DNA of 64,000 nucleotides from Hymenobacter swuensis DY53 (GTDB taxonomy: Bacteria; Bacteroidota; Bacteroidia; Cytophagales; Hymenobacteraceae): the NCBI RefSeq assembly GCF_000576555.1, contig NZ_CP007145.1, forward strand, positions 3,618,501 to 3,682,500. Reading direction: 5' to 3'. Each line of letters starts with the position of its first letter. Position 1 is the first letter of the stretch. A model generated the notes under the pieces. It was given only the letters and a program-made list of their open reading frames with translations. It ran no database searches and was not told the DNA's origin. Made by a program: the position numbers and the translations under genes. This document shows positions 7,906 to 16,416 of the stretch, one piece after another.

Positions 7906-9681
7906 ATGGCCGATTCGCCGCGCCCCGCGCCTGTTTCGTTTTCTGAATTTGACGCCCTTTCCACCACCCAGTGGCAGGAGCGCATCACCCGCGACCTGAA
8001 AGGCAAAGACCCCGCCTCCCTTACCTGGCCCACGCCGGACGGGTTCGTGGTGCAGCCGTTTTACCACCAGGAAGCCCTAGACGCATTGGGCGGCAGCCCG
8101 GCTCCGCAGGTGCGGCCGGCCCGCTGGCGCAACGTGCCCACCTACCAGGTGCCGGCCCTGGAGCGCGGCCACGCCACCATCAACCGGGCCGCCGACGCCC
8201 TCACCCGTGGAGCCGATGGCGCGCATTTCGTACTGGGCCACGCCGAAGGCTTCGATGTGGAGTATCTGCAGCAGCACCTGACGCTGGCCGACACCTACGT
8301 GGGCTACACAGTGCGCGGGGGTAGCAGCGCGCTGCTGGCGCGCTTGGCCGCTCTGGACACGGCTCCACGCGGCTTCCTGGTTACTGACCCCATCACCCGC
8401 CACTCGCCCAACCTGCCGGCCCAGCTGGAGGAAGTGCGGACAGCCGTGCGGCTGGCCCGCTCCTGGCCCGGGTTCAAGGCGTTGGGCCTGGATGTGGCGT
8501 TTTACAGCAACCGGGGCGCTACCGTCAGCCAGCAGCTGGCCTTCGCGCTGAGCACGGCCGCCGCCTACCTGACCCAGCTGCCCGATGCTGACCTGTCGGT
8601 GGCCGACGTGGCCGCCGCCATGCAGGTGCAGATTGCCGTAGGGCCCAACTACTTCTTCGAAATTGCCAAGCTGCGGGCGTTGCGCCGGTTGTGGGCCACG
8701 CTGCTACACGCCTACGGCCTGCCCGCCGAGCTGGCCGCCGAGCTGCCCATCTTCGCCAGCACGGCCACCTGGAGCCAGACCACCCTCGACCCGCACACCA
8801 ACCTGCTGCGCACCACCACCGAGGCCATGAGCGCCGTGCTGGCCGGGGCCGATGCCATCAGCGTGGGCGCGTACGATTGCCTGTTTCACGCCCCCAACGA
8901 GTTTGCTGAGCGCCTGGCCCGCAACCTGCCGGTGCTGCTGCGCGAAGAAGCCGGCCTCGACAACGTGCAGGACCCGGCCGCCGGCTCCTACTACCTCGAA
9001 ACCCTTACTGACCAGCTGGCCCGCGAAGGCTGGGCCTTGTTCCAGAAAGTGCAGGCCCAGGGCGGACTGCCGGCCGCTACCGGGATGGTGATGCAGGAGC
9101 TGCACGCCTCGGCCCAGGTGCAGTTCCGGCGCATTGCCACCGGCGAGCAGGTGGTGGTGGGCACCAACAAGTTTCAGAACCCCAACGAAACCTTCGACTA
9201 CAACCCCAAACGCCTGCTGCGCAGCCGGGACTTCGACAGCACCCGCGCCACCTACCCGGCCGAAGTGCTGCGCCTGGCCACGGCCCTGCACTTTGAGCGC
9301 CGCGAGAAGAAGAAGAAACGGGCGGCGCTGGTGTTGCTGGGGGCCCACACCAACCAGATTATTCTGGAATCCTTCCTGCTCACGCTGCCGGAAATAGAGC
9401 GCCCCGAGCTGCGCGAGTCGCACCCGGAGGGTACGTTGTCGGTGCTGTTTTCCTCGGCTGAGGAAGCCACGCTGATGTACGCCACCCCCGAGCAGTTCGG
9501 CCGCCTGGCCCGGGCCATCAGCCGCGTCCCCATCGACGAGCCGAACTTCACCCCGCAGCCCCTGCTCACCGCCGACCTGGCCACCATGCAGGAAGCCGTG
9601 CAGCTGTTCGGCTTCAAGGAATTCTCGGTGGAAGGCTACACCACCGAAGCCGTCCTGGCCCGTTTGCAGGGGAAAAAGTGA
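7906..9681 (+). CDS. mutA: Methylmalonyl-CoA mutase small (beta) subunit
   Basis: 591 residues, usual for the small subunit of the heterodimeric enzyme. The barrel domain is clear (VQIAVGPNYFFEIAKLRAL, TTLDPHTNLLRTTTEAMSA, VQDPAAGSYYLETLTDQLA). The C-terminal cobalamin domain is reduced and lacks the DxHxxG cobalt-ligand motif, as expected for the noncatalytic subunit. The enzyme interconverts (R)-methylmalonyl-CoA and succinyl-CoA in the cytoplasm. mutB follows after 126 bp and is presumably co-transcribed. Confidence 0.96.
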   Translation: MADSPRPAPVSFSEFDALSTTQWQERITRDLKGKDPASLTWPTPDGFVVQPFYHQEALDALGGSPAPQVRPARWRNVPTYQVPALERGHATINRAADALTRGADGAHFVLGHAEGFDVEYLQQHLTLADTYVGYTVRGGSSALLARLAALDTAPRGFLVTDPITRHSPNLPAQLEEVRTAVRLARSWPGFKALGLDVAFYSNRGATVSQQLAFALSTAAAYLTQLPDADLSVADVAAAMQVQIAVGPNYFFEIAKLRALRRLWATLLHAYGLPAELAAELPIFASTATWSQTTLDPHTNLLRTTTEAMSAVLAGADAISVGAYDCLFHAPNEFAERLARNLPVLLREEAGLDNVQDPAAGSYYLETLTDQLAREGWALFQKVQAQGGLPAATGMVMQELHASAQVQFRRIATGEQVVVGTNKFQNPNETFDYNPKRLLRSRDFDSTRATYPAEVLRLATALHFERREKKKKRAALVLLGAHTNQIILESFLLTLPEIERPELRESHPEGTLSVLFSSAEEATLMYATPEQFGRLARAISRVPIDEPNFTPQPLLTADLATMQEAVQLFGFKEFSVEGYTTEAVLARLQGKK

Positions 9682-9803
9682 TTTAGTGAAATGGTGAATT
9701 AGTGAGTTTGATGTGCTTCTGCCCTGGCCAATACTATCGGTACCAGCAAAGCTTTCAACTTCCTGTTTTCTCCACTCGCTAAATCGCTAAATCACTAAAT
9801 CAC
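9678..9803. repeat. Inverted TTAGTGA repeat array between mutA and mutB
   Basis: The left arm (9678-9706) overlaps the mutA stop codon and reads GTGATTTAGTGAAATGGTG and onward. The right arm (9775-9803) is the inverted partner, made of CTAAATCGCTAAATCACTAA units, and ends 4 bp before the mutB ATG. Confidence 0.75.
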
Positions 9804-9807
9804 ACCC

Positions 9808-11931
9808 ATGAAGCCCGACTTCTCTACCATATCCTACGACGCGGCCCAGTTGCCCGCGCCGGCCCCGGCCGCCGAGGCCACTACCGCTACGCCCGAGGGC
9901 ATTGCGCTCAAGCCCTTCTATACCGCCCACGACGTGCAGCACCTCACCCACCTCGGGTTTGGGGCAGGCCAGGCGCCCTACCTGCGTGGGCCCTACAGCA
10001 CCATGTACGTGCAGAACCCCTGGACCATCCGCCAGTACGCGGGCTTCAGCACGGCCGAGGAAAGCAACGCCTTCTACCGCCGCAACCTGGCCGGCGGCCA
10101 GAAGGGCCTGTCGGTAGCCTTTGACCTGGCCACGCACCGGGGCTACGACTCCGACCACCCGCGCGTGGTGGGCGACGTGGGCAAGGCCGGCGTGGCCATT
10201 GATTCGGTGGAGGATATGAAGGTGCTGTTCGACCAGATTCCGCTGGACCAGATGTCGGTGTCGATGACCATGAACGGGGCCGTACTGCCCATTATGGCCT
10301 TCTACATTGTGGCGGCCGAGGAGCAGGGCGTGAGCCCCGAAAAGCTCACGGGCACCATTCAGAACGATATTCTGAAGGAGTTCATGGTGCGCAACACCTA
10401 CATCTACCCGCCCGAGCCGAGCATGCGCATCATTGCCGACATCTTCGCCTACACGGCGCGGTACATGCCCAAGTTCAACAGCATCAGCATCTCGGGCTAC
10501 CACATGCAGGAGGCCGGGGCCACCGCCGATATCGAGCTGGCCTACACCCTGGCCGACGGCGTGGAATACGTGCGCGCCGGCCTGCAGGCGGGCATGACCA
10601 TCGACCAGTTTGCGCCCCGACTGTCGTTTTTCTGGGCCATTGGCATGAACCACTTCATGGAAATTGCCAAGCTGCGCGCCGGCCGGCTGCTGTGGGCCAA
10701 GCTCATCAAGCAGTTCGGGGCCGAAAACCCCAAGAGCCTGGCCCTGCGTACCCATTGCCAAACCTCGGGCTACTCGCTCACCGAGCAGGATCCGTTCAAC
10801 AACGTGGCCCGCACCGCCATTGAGGCCCTGGCCGCGGCCCTGGGCGGCACCCAGAGCCTGCACACCAACGCCCTCGACGAGGCCATTGCCCTGCCCACCG
10901 ACTTCTCGGCCCGCATTGCCCGCAACACCCAGCTCTACCTCCAGCACGAGACGGACATTACCCGCGTGGTGGACCCCTGGGGCGGCTCCTACTACGTGGA
11001 AACCCTCACCCACGAGCTGGCCGACAAAGCCTGGGCCCTGATTCAGGAAGTGGAGGAGTTGGGCGGCATGGCCAAGGCCATTGAAACCGGCCTGCCCAAA
11101 ATGCGCATCGAGGAAGCCGCCGCCCGCAAGCAGGCCCGCATCGACTCGGGCAAGGAAACGGTGGTGGGCGTGAACAAGTACCGCGTGGACGAGGTGAGCA
11201 ACATCGAGGTGCTCGACATCGACAACGACGCCGTGCGCGAGTCGCAAATCACCCGCCTCAACCACATCAAAGCCACCCGCGACAACGACGCCGTGCAAGC
11301 CGCCCTGGCGGCCCTGACCGAAGCCGCCCGCTCCGGCGCCGATAACCTACTGGCTCTGGCCATACACGCGGCGCGGCTACGGGCTACGTTGGGCGAAATT
11401 TCGGACGCGCTGGAGGCCGTGTACGGCCGCCACCAGGCTACTATCCGCGCCATTTCGGGCGTGTACTCGCAGGAAATGAACTACGACGAGGAATTTGCCA
11501 AGGCCCGCCAGGCCGCCGACGACTTTGCCGCCCAGGAAGGCCGCCGCCCCCGCATGATGGTAGCCAAAATGGGCCAGGACGGCCACGACCGGGGCTCCAA
11601 AATCATTGCCACCAGCTTCGCCGACGTGGGCTTCGACGTGGATATTGCACCCCTGTTCCAGACGCCCGCCGAGGTAGCCCGCCAGGCGGCCGAGAACGAC
11701 GTGCACGTAGTGGGCGTGAGCAGCCTCGCCGCCGGCCACAAAACCCTGATTCCGCAGTTGATTGGGGAGCTGCAGCAGCTCGGCCGCGAGGATATCCTCG
11801 TCATTGCCGGCGGCGTCATCCCCGCCCAGGACTACGACTTCCTCTACAACGCCGGCGTGGCCGGCGTGTACGGCCCCGGGACGGTTATTGCCGTAGCCGC
11901 GCAGGAGATTTTGGGGAAGTTGGGGGAGTAA
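9808..11931 (+). CDS. mutB: Methylmalonyl-CoA mutase large (alpha) subunit
   Basis: 707 residues, full length. The substrate-binding barrel carries [35 protein letters not shown] and [18 protein letters not shown]. The C-terminal B12 domain has the cobalt-ligand motif DGHDRG with His593, followed by [14 protein letters not shown] and the glycine-rich [11 protein letters not shown]. This is the catalytic, adenosylcobalamin-binding subunit that pairs with MutA. Its chaperone MeaB is encoded about 19 kb away at 31206-32183. Confidence 0.97.
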   Translation: MKPDFSTISYDAAQLPAPAPAAEATTATPEGIALKPFYTAHDVQHLTHLGFGAGQAPYLRGPYSTMYVQNPWTIRQYAGFSTAEESNAFYRRNLAGGQKGLSVAFDLATHRGYDSDHPRVVGDVGKAGVAIDSVEDMKVLFDQIPLDQMSVSMTMNGAVLPIMAFYIVAAEEQGVSPEKLTGTIQNDILKEFMVRNTYIYPPEPSMRIIADIFAYTARYMPKFNSISISGYHMQEAGATADIELAYTLADGVEYVRAGLQAGMTIDQFAPRLSFFWAIGMNHFMEIAKLRAGRLLWAKLIKQFGAENPKSLALRTHCQTSGYSLTEQDPFNNVARTAIEALAAALGGTQSLHTNALDEAIALPTDFSARIARNTQLYLQHETDITRVVDPWGGSYYVETLTHELADKAWALIQEVEELGGMAKAIETGLPKMRIEEAAARKQARIDSGKETVVGVNKYRVDEVSNIEVLDIDNDAVRESQITRLNHIKATRDNDAVQAALAALTEAARSGADNLLALAIHAARLRATLGEISDALEAVYGRHQATIRAISGVYSQEMNYDEEFAKARQAADDFAAQEGRRPRMMVAKMGQDGHDRGSKIIATSFADVGFDVDIAPLFQTPAEVARQAAENDVHVVGVSSLAAGHKTLIPQLIGELQQLGREDILVIAGGVIPAQDYDFLYNAGVAGVYGPGTVIAVAAQEILGKLGE

Positions 11932-11979
11932 GTACGGGCACCTAATAAGTGGTCATCCACATCTGTCAGCTACAGATAT

Positions 11980-12222
11980 ATGCAATACAGAAATCCTGAT
12001 GACAGACGCAAAGACCAACGCTTCGTGCTCATCTGCAAAATCTTGTTCTTCGGGCTCATTAGCGGTGTTGTAGGCGTACTGTGTTTTGCATTGGCTGACT
12101 CAATGTGGCTACACTTCGATTTATATGGTTCAATTCTATATGCTATGATTGTGGGAGGTATTGCAGTAACTTTCACAATAACTTCCATTTTAAGAAATAG
12201 ACATAAGGAGTCCATTGATTAG
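11980..12222 (+). CDS. Small low-GC membrane protein, unrecognised
   Basis: 80 residues with two likely membrane helices (about 17-38 and 49-71) and charged ends (DDRRKDQR, RNRHKESID). Base composition is clearly lower in GC than mutB, which ends 48 bp upstream. I do not recognise the family. The gene opens a low-GC patch that runs to about 12790 and may be a recent acquisition. ATG start at 11980. Confidence 0.55.
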   Translation: MQYRNPDDRRKDQRFVLICKILFFGLISGVVGVLCFALADSMWLHFDLYGSILYAMIVGGIAVTFTITSILRNRHKESID

Positions 12223-12242
12223 ACACCTTACCATTTCCCACA

Positions 12243-12284
12243 ATGTGTATTCACGACATCGACCAGAAAGCCGCCAGTATATGA
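12243..12284 (+). pseudogene. Remnant copy of the 5' end of the gene at 12801
   Basis: A 13-codon reading frame (MCIHDIDQKAASI) followed by TGA. At the DNA level ATTCACGACATCGACCAG is identical to the start of the gene at 12801, and the flanks are similar. Its stop overlaps the ATG of the next gene as ATGA. It looks like the leftover start of a tandem paralogue that lost its body when low-GC DNA was inserted, or a duplicated junction. Confidence 0.6.
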
Positions 12285-12772
12285 CTGAGAGCTATTATAT
12301 ACATATCGATATAAAAATGGAGCTATATATCAATGATATTCAATCCATGATATTCAACACCATACGACTTTCGATGACCAAATCGTCGACATGTATTTGG
12401 GCATATGAAGAAGCGTTAAATAGCACAAGCGACAATATTAAGGATGATTTTTATTCATATTACAATAAAATCAATTTTGATTACACAGGAAATGAACACA
12501 GTATACCAGCCAGTGTATTTGTGAATTTTTATAGCAATTCACTCAATAATAAGTCAAGGCAATTCTGTATATCTGGTTTTAATAAACCTGGATCAGATTT
12601 TATCAACGCCAAGTACAAGGTCATATCTAACCATTTATTTAAAATATTTACCGAAGAAAATCTTTTACCAAAAATCATTCACACATTCGATAGTGCATAC
12701 CAAACACCAGAACTATTTAGAATATATAATCATATAAAATCTAAAACAGGGATACGAGATATTGTCACATAG
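12281..12772 (+). CDS. Low-GC hypothetical protein
   Basis: 163 residues from the ATG at 12281; a TTG at 12215 would make it 185 residues but would read through the remnant of the neighbouring gene. The protein is rich in Ile, Asn, Ser, Tyr and Lys and reads as a soluble alpha/beta protein with no signal peptide or membrane helix. Codon use and GC differ sharply from both neighbours. No family recognised. Its start overlaps the stop of the 13-codon remnant, which could couple translation. Confidence 0.55.
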   Translation: MTESYYIHIDIKMELYINDIQSMIFNTIRLSMTKSSTCIWAYEEALNSTSDNIKDDFYSYYNKINFDYTGNEHSIPASVFVNFYSNSLNNKSRQFCISGFNKPGSDFINAKYKVISNHLFKIFTEENLLPKIIHTFDSAYQTPELFRIYNHIKSKTGIRDIVT

Positions 12773-12800
12773 TTGATTTCAAAACCAATTCTCGCTCCTA

Positions 12801-13238
12801 ATGCGCATTCACGACATCGACCAGGAAGACGCTGATATTGATTACTTCGCCACCGATGCGGCCGGGCACATTGTGCACGTTGCGTCCGGGGGCGGGGTAC
12901 TGCCGGAATCGGTGGCGGCGGATGAGGTGGCGCTGCTGGAGCTGCACCAGTATTTCCTGACGCGGCCGGAAACCGATTCGCCGGTGGCGGCCGCGCCGGC
13001 TCTGGCCCAGGACGGGGCCTACCCGGGTGCCGCTCGCTACGCCCGGCGCGGGCTGTTTTCCTTCGCCAAAACCCGCCTGCACGAGCGCGCCGATACCCGC
13101 TACTACGCGGTGGCCCGCCCCCTGCAGCCCCTCACCCTGGCCGAGCTGCCGCCGCCGCTGGCGGAGCTGCTGCGCCGCACCCAGCTGCCCGGCTCTGTAG
13201 CCGAGCTGGAAACGCTGGACATAGCCAGCATTGCCTGA
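12801..13238 (+). CDS. Hypothetical soluble protein, immunity-protein-like N-terminus
   Basis: 145 residues, high GC like the host. The N-terminal part (DIDYFATDAAGHIVHVASGG, then LPESVA) recalls a family of small Bacteroidota proteins that often sit in toxin-immunity or multi-copy gene clusters; that resemblance is from memory and needs a profile search. There is no signal peptide. The first 13 codons are duplicated at 12243. A strong terminator follows directly after the stop codon. Confidence 0.65.
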   Translation: MRIHDIDQEDADIDYFATDAAGHIVHVASGGGVLPESVAADEVALLELHQYFLTRPETDSPVAAAPALAQDGAYPGAARYARRGLFSFAKTRLHERADTRYYAVARPLQPLTLAELPPPLAELLRRTQLPGSVAELETLDIASIA

Positions 13239-13281
13239 AACGAAAACCGGCCCGCTGCAGCAGCGGGCCGGTTTTCGTTTC
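13237..13281 (+). terminator. Strong intrinsic terminator
   Basis: GAAACGAAAACCGGCCCGCTG pairs with CAGCGGGCCGGTTTTCGTTTC (each arm 21 nt including the ends) around a 3-nt loop. It begins within the stop codon of the gene ending at 13238. Confidence 0.9.
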
Positions 13282-13297
13282 AGATGATACTAGCACG

Positions 13298-13390
13298 GTC
13301 ATGCTGAGCTTGTCGAAGCATCTCGCGTGCTAACGTTGTCAGAGTAATCCAACGTCAGCACGCGAGATGCTTCGACAAGCTCAGCATGAC
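13298..13390. repeat. REP-like palindrome, GTCATGCTGAGC family, copy 1
   Basis: The left arm starts GTCATGCTGAGCTTGTCGAA and continues to CTCGCGTGCT. The right arm is its inverted complement ending CAGCATGAC. A short loop of about 20 nt separates them. Copy 2 is at 14648-14738; the core is identical while the inner arm differs between copies yet stays self-complementary. Confidence 0.85.
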
Positions 13391-13427
13391 GTTCTAGTGG
13401 TTGCCGTTTGTCAATTGTTCTGGCTTT

Positions 13428-14549
13428 CTACTCCCACCACCGCAGCTGCGGCAGGGGCTGGCCGAGGGTGATGGGCTGGCCCAGCTCGGGGGTGGTGATG
13501 GGGAGCTGGTGGAGGGCGGCAGCGGCGGTGGCGCGGCGCACCGGCTCGTTCCAGGCGTGGTGAGCCTCGGTGAAAGCGCCCCAATGCACCGGCAGCATGG
13601 TCCGGGCCCGCACGTCGAGGGCGGCCTGCACGCTTTGCTCGGGCAGCATGTGAATCTGGGCCCAGTTGGCGTCGTACTGCCCGCATTCCAGCAGGGCCAG
13701 GTCGAAGGGGCCGTGCTGCTGGCCGATGGCGCGGAAGTGCTGGCCGTAGCCCCCGTCGCCGCTGTAGAACACGCGGTGGGTGGGCGTTTTCAGCACCCAG
13801 GAGCTCCAGGAGGTAGAGTTGCGGTTGGTGAGGCCCCGCCCCGAGAAGTGCCGGGCCGGCGTGCTCACGATGGTCAGGCTCGGCAGCTGCACCGAGTCCT
13901 GCCAGTTGAGCTCCTGCACACGGGAGGCCTCTACGCCCCAGGCCCGCAGGTGCGCACCCACACCCAGCGGCACGTAAAAGTGCGCCACCTTATCCTTGAG
14001 CCGCAGAATAGTCTGGTAGTCGAGGTGGTCGTAGTGGTCGTGGGAGATGAGCACCGCGTCAATAGCCGGCAGCTGCTCGGCCGTAATGGCGAGGCTGGGA
14101 TTGTACCGCTTAGGCGTCACCCACGACAGCGGCCCCATCTTCACGCTCAGCATAGGGTCGAACAGGATGTTTTTGCCCCCGATTTCCACCAGTGACGCCG
14201 AGTGCCCAAACCACGTCACGCGCACCAGATCGGGCGTTTTGCGGGTGATACTGAGCGAATCGAGCGGTTGGGTGGGCAGGGGCGCGGCCGGGGCGGCGTT
14301 GGGTACTTTGGTGAACAAAAAGCTCCACAGCACCGAAAACGTGCTGCCGCCGGTCATCACCTCGGTGGGCTCCAGGTTGCGGAACTCACCATCCACGTAA
14401 CGGCCGGTGCGGGCGTAGGCGGCCCGCTCGGCCTTGGTGGGCTTGCCGCCCAGCTCGGGGCTGAGGTTGGCGAAGGCCACGCCCGCCACCACCAGCACGG
14501 CCAGCAGCACCAGGGCCAGCCGGCCGGTTAGTTTTACTAATCTGCGCAT
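13428..14549 (-). CDS. Metallo-beta-lactamase-fold hydrolase, NAPE-PLD-like
   Basis: 373 residues. An N-terminal membrane anchor or signal (LALVLLAVLVVAGVAFA) precedes the domain. The beta-lactamase-fold zinc motif SHDHYDHLD is intact, with further ligands in LLECGQYD and MLPVHWGAF near the C-terminus. The segment VTWFGHSASLVEIGGKNIL and the size fit N-acylphosphatidylethanolamine phospholipase D-like hydrolases, but the substrate is not known. The gene is bracketed by two copies of the GTCATGCTGAGC palindrome. Confidence 0.88.
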   Translation of the reverse strand: MRRLVKLTGRLALVLLAVLVVAGVAFANLSPELGGKPTKAERAAYARTGRYVDGEFRNLEPTEVMTGGSTFSVLWSFLFTKVPNAAPAAPLPTQPLDSLSITRKTPDLVRVTWFGHSASLVEIGGKNILFDPMLSVKMGPLSWVTPKRYNPSLAITAEQLPAIDAVLISHDHYDHLDYQTILRLKDKVAHFYVPLGVGAHLRAWGVEASRVQELNWQDSVQLPSLTIVSTPARHFSGRGLTNRNSTSWSSWVLKTPTHRVFYSGDGGYGQHFRAIGQQHGPFDLALLECGQYDANWAQIHMLPEQSVQAALDVRARTMLPVHWGAFTEAHHAWNEPVRRATAAAALHQLPITTPELGQPITLGQPLPQLRWWE

Positions 14550-14647
14550 TCGTTTTGAGTAAAGTCAGCCGAAAACAGCCGTCGGCAAGGTAGTCGGATT
14601 GGGGCGGAAAATATTGCAGCGGCGCTCTGCCCAAACAGAATACGACC

Positions 14648-14738
14648 GTCATGCTGAGCTTGTCGAAGCATCTCTACCGCTTCGTTGCGGTGGTAATTCA
14701 ATAAAGCGGTAGAGATGCTTCGACAAGCTCAGCATGAC
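14648..14738. repeat. REP-like palindrome, GTCATGCTGAGC family, copy 2
   Basis: It starts GTCATGCTGAGCTTGTCGAA and ends CAGCATGAC. The inner arms (TCTCTACCGCTT and AAAGCGGTAGAGA) differ from copy 1 but pair with each other. It lies upstream of the hydrolase at 13428-14549. Confidence 0.85.
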
Positions 14739-14763
14739 CGTTCAATACTTACCCAAAACGAAA

Positions 14764-14793
14764 TTACCCCGCCTGGTTGCCCGGGCGGGGTAA
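14764..14793 (-). terminator. Terminator of the Spy-like gene
   Basis: TTACCCCGCC (14764-14773) pairs with GGCGGGGTAA (14784-14793). It lies 27 bp downstream of the stop codon at 14820 on the minus strand. Confidence 0.75.
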
Positions 14794-14819
14794 AGTCGCG
14801 AACGAAGTACGAGCCGAAA

Positions 14820-15293
14820 TTAGCCGCGGCTGCCGGCGTCGCGCCGCTCGGGGCCGCCGCGTTGCTTGCCGCCCTGACGGTTGCCCATCTGGCGCATCCG
14901 CTCCTGGCGCTTGGCCTCAAACTGGGCGTACTGCTTTTTCGACAGCACGTCTTTCAGCTTCTTGTCGGTGCTTTGACGGATGCTCTGGGCCTGGGCTTTG
15001 TGCTGGCTACGGTCTGGGCCCGACTGGCCGCGCAACGCCTGTATCTGCTGCTGCTGCTCCTGGAAAATCCGGGCGACTTTGTCTTTCTGCTTGCTGCTCA
15101 GATCCAGTTCTTTGGCCATGGCATCCAGGCGTTTCTGCGGATCGTGGGCGGCGCGTTGGCCTTTGCGATGGTCTTTATCGTGGTCATCCTGGCGCTGCTC
15201 TTGGCCACTAATGGCACGGGCGGCGAGAGAAGGCTCGGCGGCGGCAGCAACCAAACCGAGGAAAAGGGCGAAACTCAACAAGTGCTTTTTCAT
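14820..15293 (-). CDS. Secreted Spy/CpxP-like protein
   Basis: 157 residues from the ATG at 15293 (MKKHLLSFALFLG), giving a clean signal peptide; the frame is open far upstream but without homology. The mature protein is highly charged and helical: DPQKRLDAMAKELDLSSKQK, then KVARIFQEQQQQIQAL, then KLKDVLSKKQYAQFEAKRQE and a Gly/Arg-rich tail. This layout (two helices around an LTxxQ-like motif) matches the Spy/CpxP and DUF4890-like periplasmic proteins, some of which act as chaperones or metal sensors. Role here is inferred. Confidence 0.78.
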   Translation of the reverse strand: MKKHLLSFALFLGLVAAAAEPSLAARAISGQEQRQDDHDKDHRKGQRAAHDPQKRLDAMAKELDLSSKQKDKVARIFQEQQQQIQALRGQSGPDRSQHKAQAQSIRQSTDKKLKDVLSKKQYAQFEAKRQERMRQMGNRQGGKQRGGPERRDAGSRG

Positions 15294-15530
15294 GGGAAAA
15301 GGAAATTGGAAGGTGAAACTCAGTGGAAGTTGAAACGGGGTGTGCTGCCTCCCTCCTTTCAAACCAAGTGCCGCGTCCGGCCCCAACGAAGCCGGAATCC
15401 AGCAAGCCCGCAGAAACACCGACCAACCGGCTGATTTATTCGCCCACGCGCTGCTGTCCCGTTGGGTCGGCAAGGGGAGAGCAGCCGGCCGCTTACCTTT
15501 CGACTTCCTATTCTCCAACTCCACCCTGCC

Positions 15531-16262
15531 ATGTCCACCACGCAGCTACAGCTACTCGGCCACGCCAGTTTCCGCATCACCACGCCCGAAGGCCACAGTA
15601 TCCTCCTGGATCCGTGGCTGACGAACAACCCGTTCGTGCCGGACAACCTGCGCAACCCCGAGCGCGTCGACCTCGTCCTGCTCACCCACGGCCACGACGA
15701 CCACCTCGACGCCGAGCTGCCCCCCCTGCTGACCCGCACCGGAGCCAAAGTAGCGGCCCCCGCCCCCGTCCGGTTTTATCTGCAGGAACAGGGCGTGCCG
15801 GCCGCGCAGTGCGAGGCCATGAACGTGGGCGGCAGCATTGAGGTGCTGAACCTGCGCTTGACCATGACCATCGCCCACCATGCAGCTCACGTTGATTTGC
15901 CGGGCGGCGGCACCAGCCACCAGCACGAGGGCGTGGGCTTTATCCTATGCTTCTCCGACGATACGGTGCTCTATGCCGCCGGCGACACGGCCCTGTTCGG
16001 GGATATGCGCCTGCTGGCCGACATTTACGCCCCCACCGTGGCCCTGCTGCCCATCGGCGACCGGTACACGATGGGGCCACGCGAAGCCGCCCATGCGGCC
16101 CGGCTGTTGCGGGTGCCGCACGTAGTACCGTTTCACTACGGCACGTTTCCCTCACTGGTGGGCACACCGGACCAGCTGCGCAGCCACCTCTCCCCCGCCG
16201 ATGCGGTGATGGTGCACGAGTTGCAGGCGGGCGAAACACTGGCCGTAGGAGAACTGCGGTAA
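15531..16262 (+). CDS. UPF0173-type metal-dependent hydrolase
   Basis: 243 residues from the ATG at 15531. Beta-lactamase fold with the full set of zinc ligands: LTHGHDDHLD, TIAHHAAH, LYAAGDTALFGDM and VVPFHYGTFP. The start MSTTQLQLLGHASFRI is typical of UPF0173/UlaG-like hydrolases. It lies divergent from the Spy-like gene with a TACCTTTC near-promoter just upstream. A terminator follows 17 bp after the stop. Substrate unknown. Confidence 0.92.
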   Translation: MSTTQLQLLGHASFRITTPEGHSILLDPWLTNNPFVPDNLRNPERVDLVLLTHGHDDHLDAELPPLLTRTGAKVAAPAPVRFYLQEQGVPAAQCEAMNVGGSIEVLNLRLTMTIAHHAAHVDLPGGGTSHQHEGVGFILCFSDDTVLYAAGDTALFGDMRLLADIYAPTVALLPIGDRYTMGPREAAHAARLLRVPHVVPFHYGTFPSLVGTPDQLRSHLSPADAVMVHELQAGETLAVGELR

Positions 16263-16279
16263 CCCTTTAACGCCTATGA

Positions 16280-16318
16280 GGCCAGGGAGACAGAACCGTG
16301 TGTTCTGCCTCCCTGGCC
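16280..16318. terminator. Terminator between convergent genes
   Basis: GGCCAGGGAGACAGAAC (16280-16296) pairs with GTTCTGCCTCCCTGGCC (16302-16318) around a 5-nt loop, one mismatch. It serves the UPF0173 gene and possibly the convergent T9SS gene. Confidence 0.8.
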
Positions 16319-16416
16319 CCACAGTATCAGTGAAGTCTCTGGCAATACTCCTGTCTAAAAGCCAAGGAAACTTATCAGTCGCCGTTTTTTGCGGCTTCTG
16401 ACTTCAACTGCCCGCG

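Noticed and set aside
9787..11298. 503-codon open frame on the minus strand opposite mutB
   Set aside because: It mirrors the third-base GC bias of mutB, reads as a Gly/His/Val-rich sequence and has no family features. Shadow frame.
12215..12280. TTG start extending the 163-aa low-GC protein by 22 residues
   Set aside because: The extension reads through the duplicated gene start in another frame, so the ATG at 12281 is preferred.
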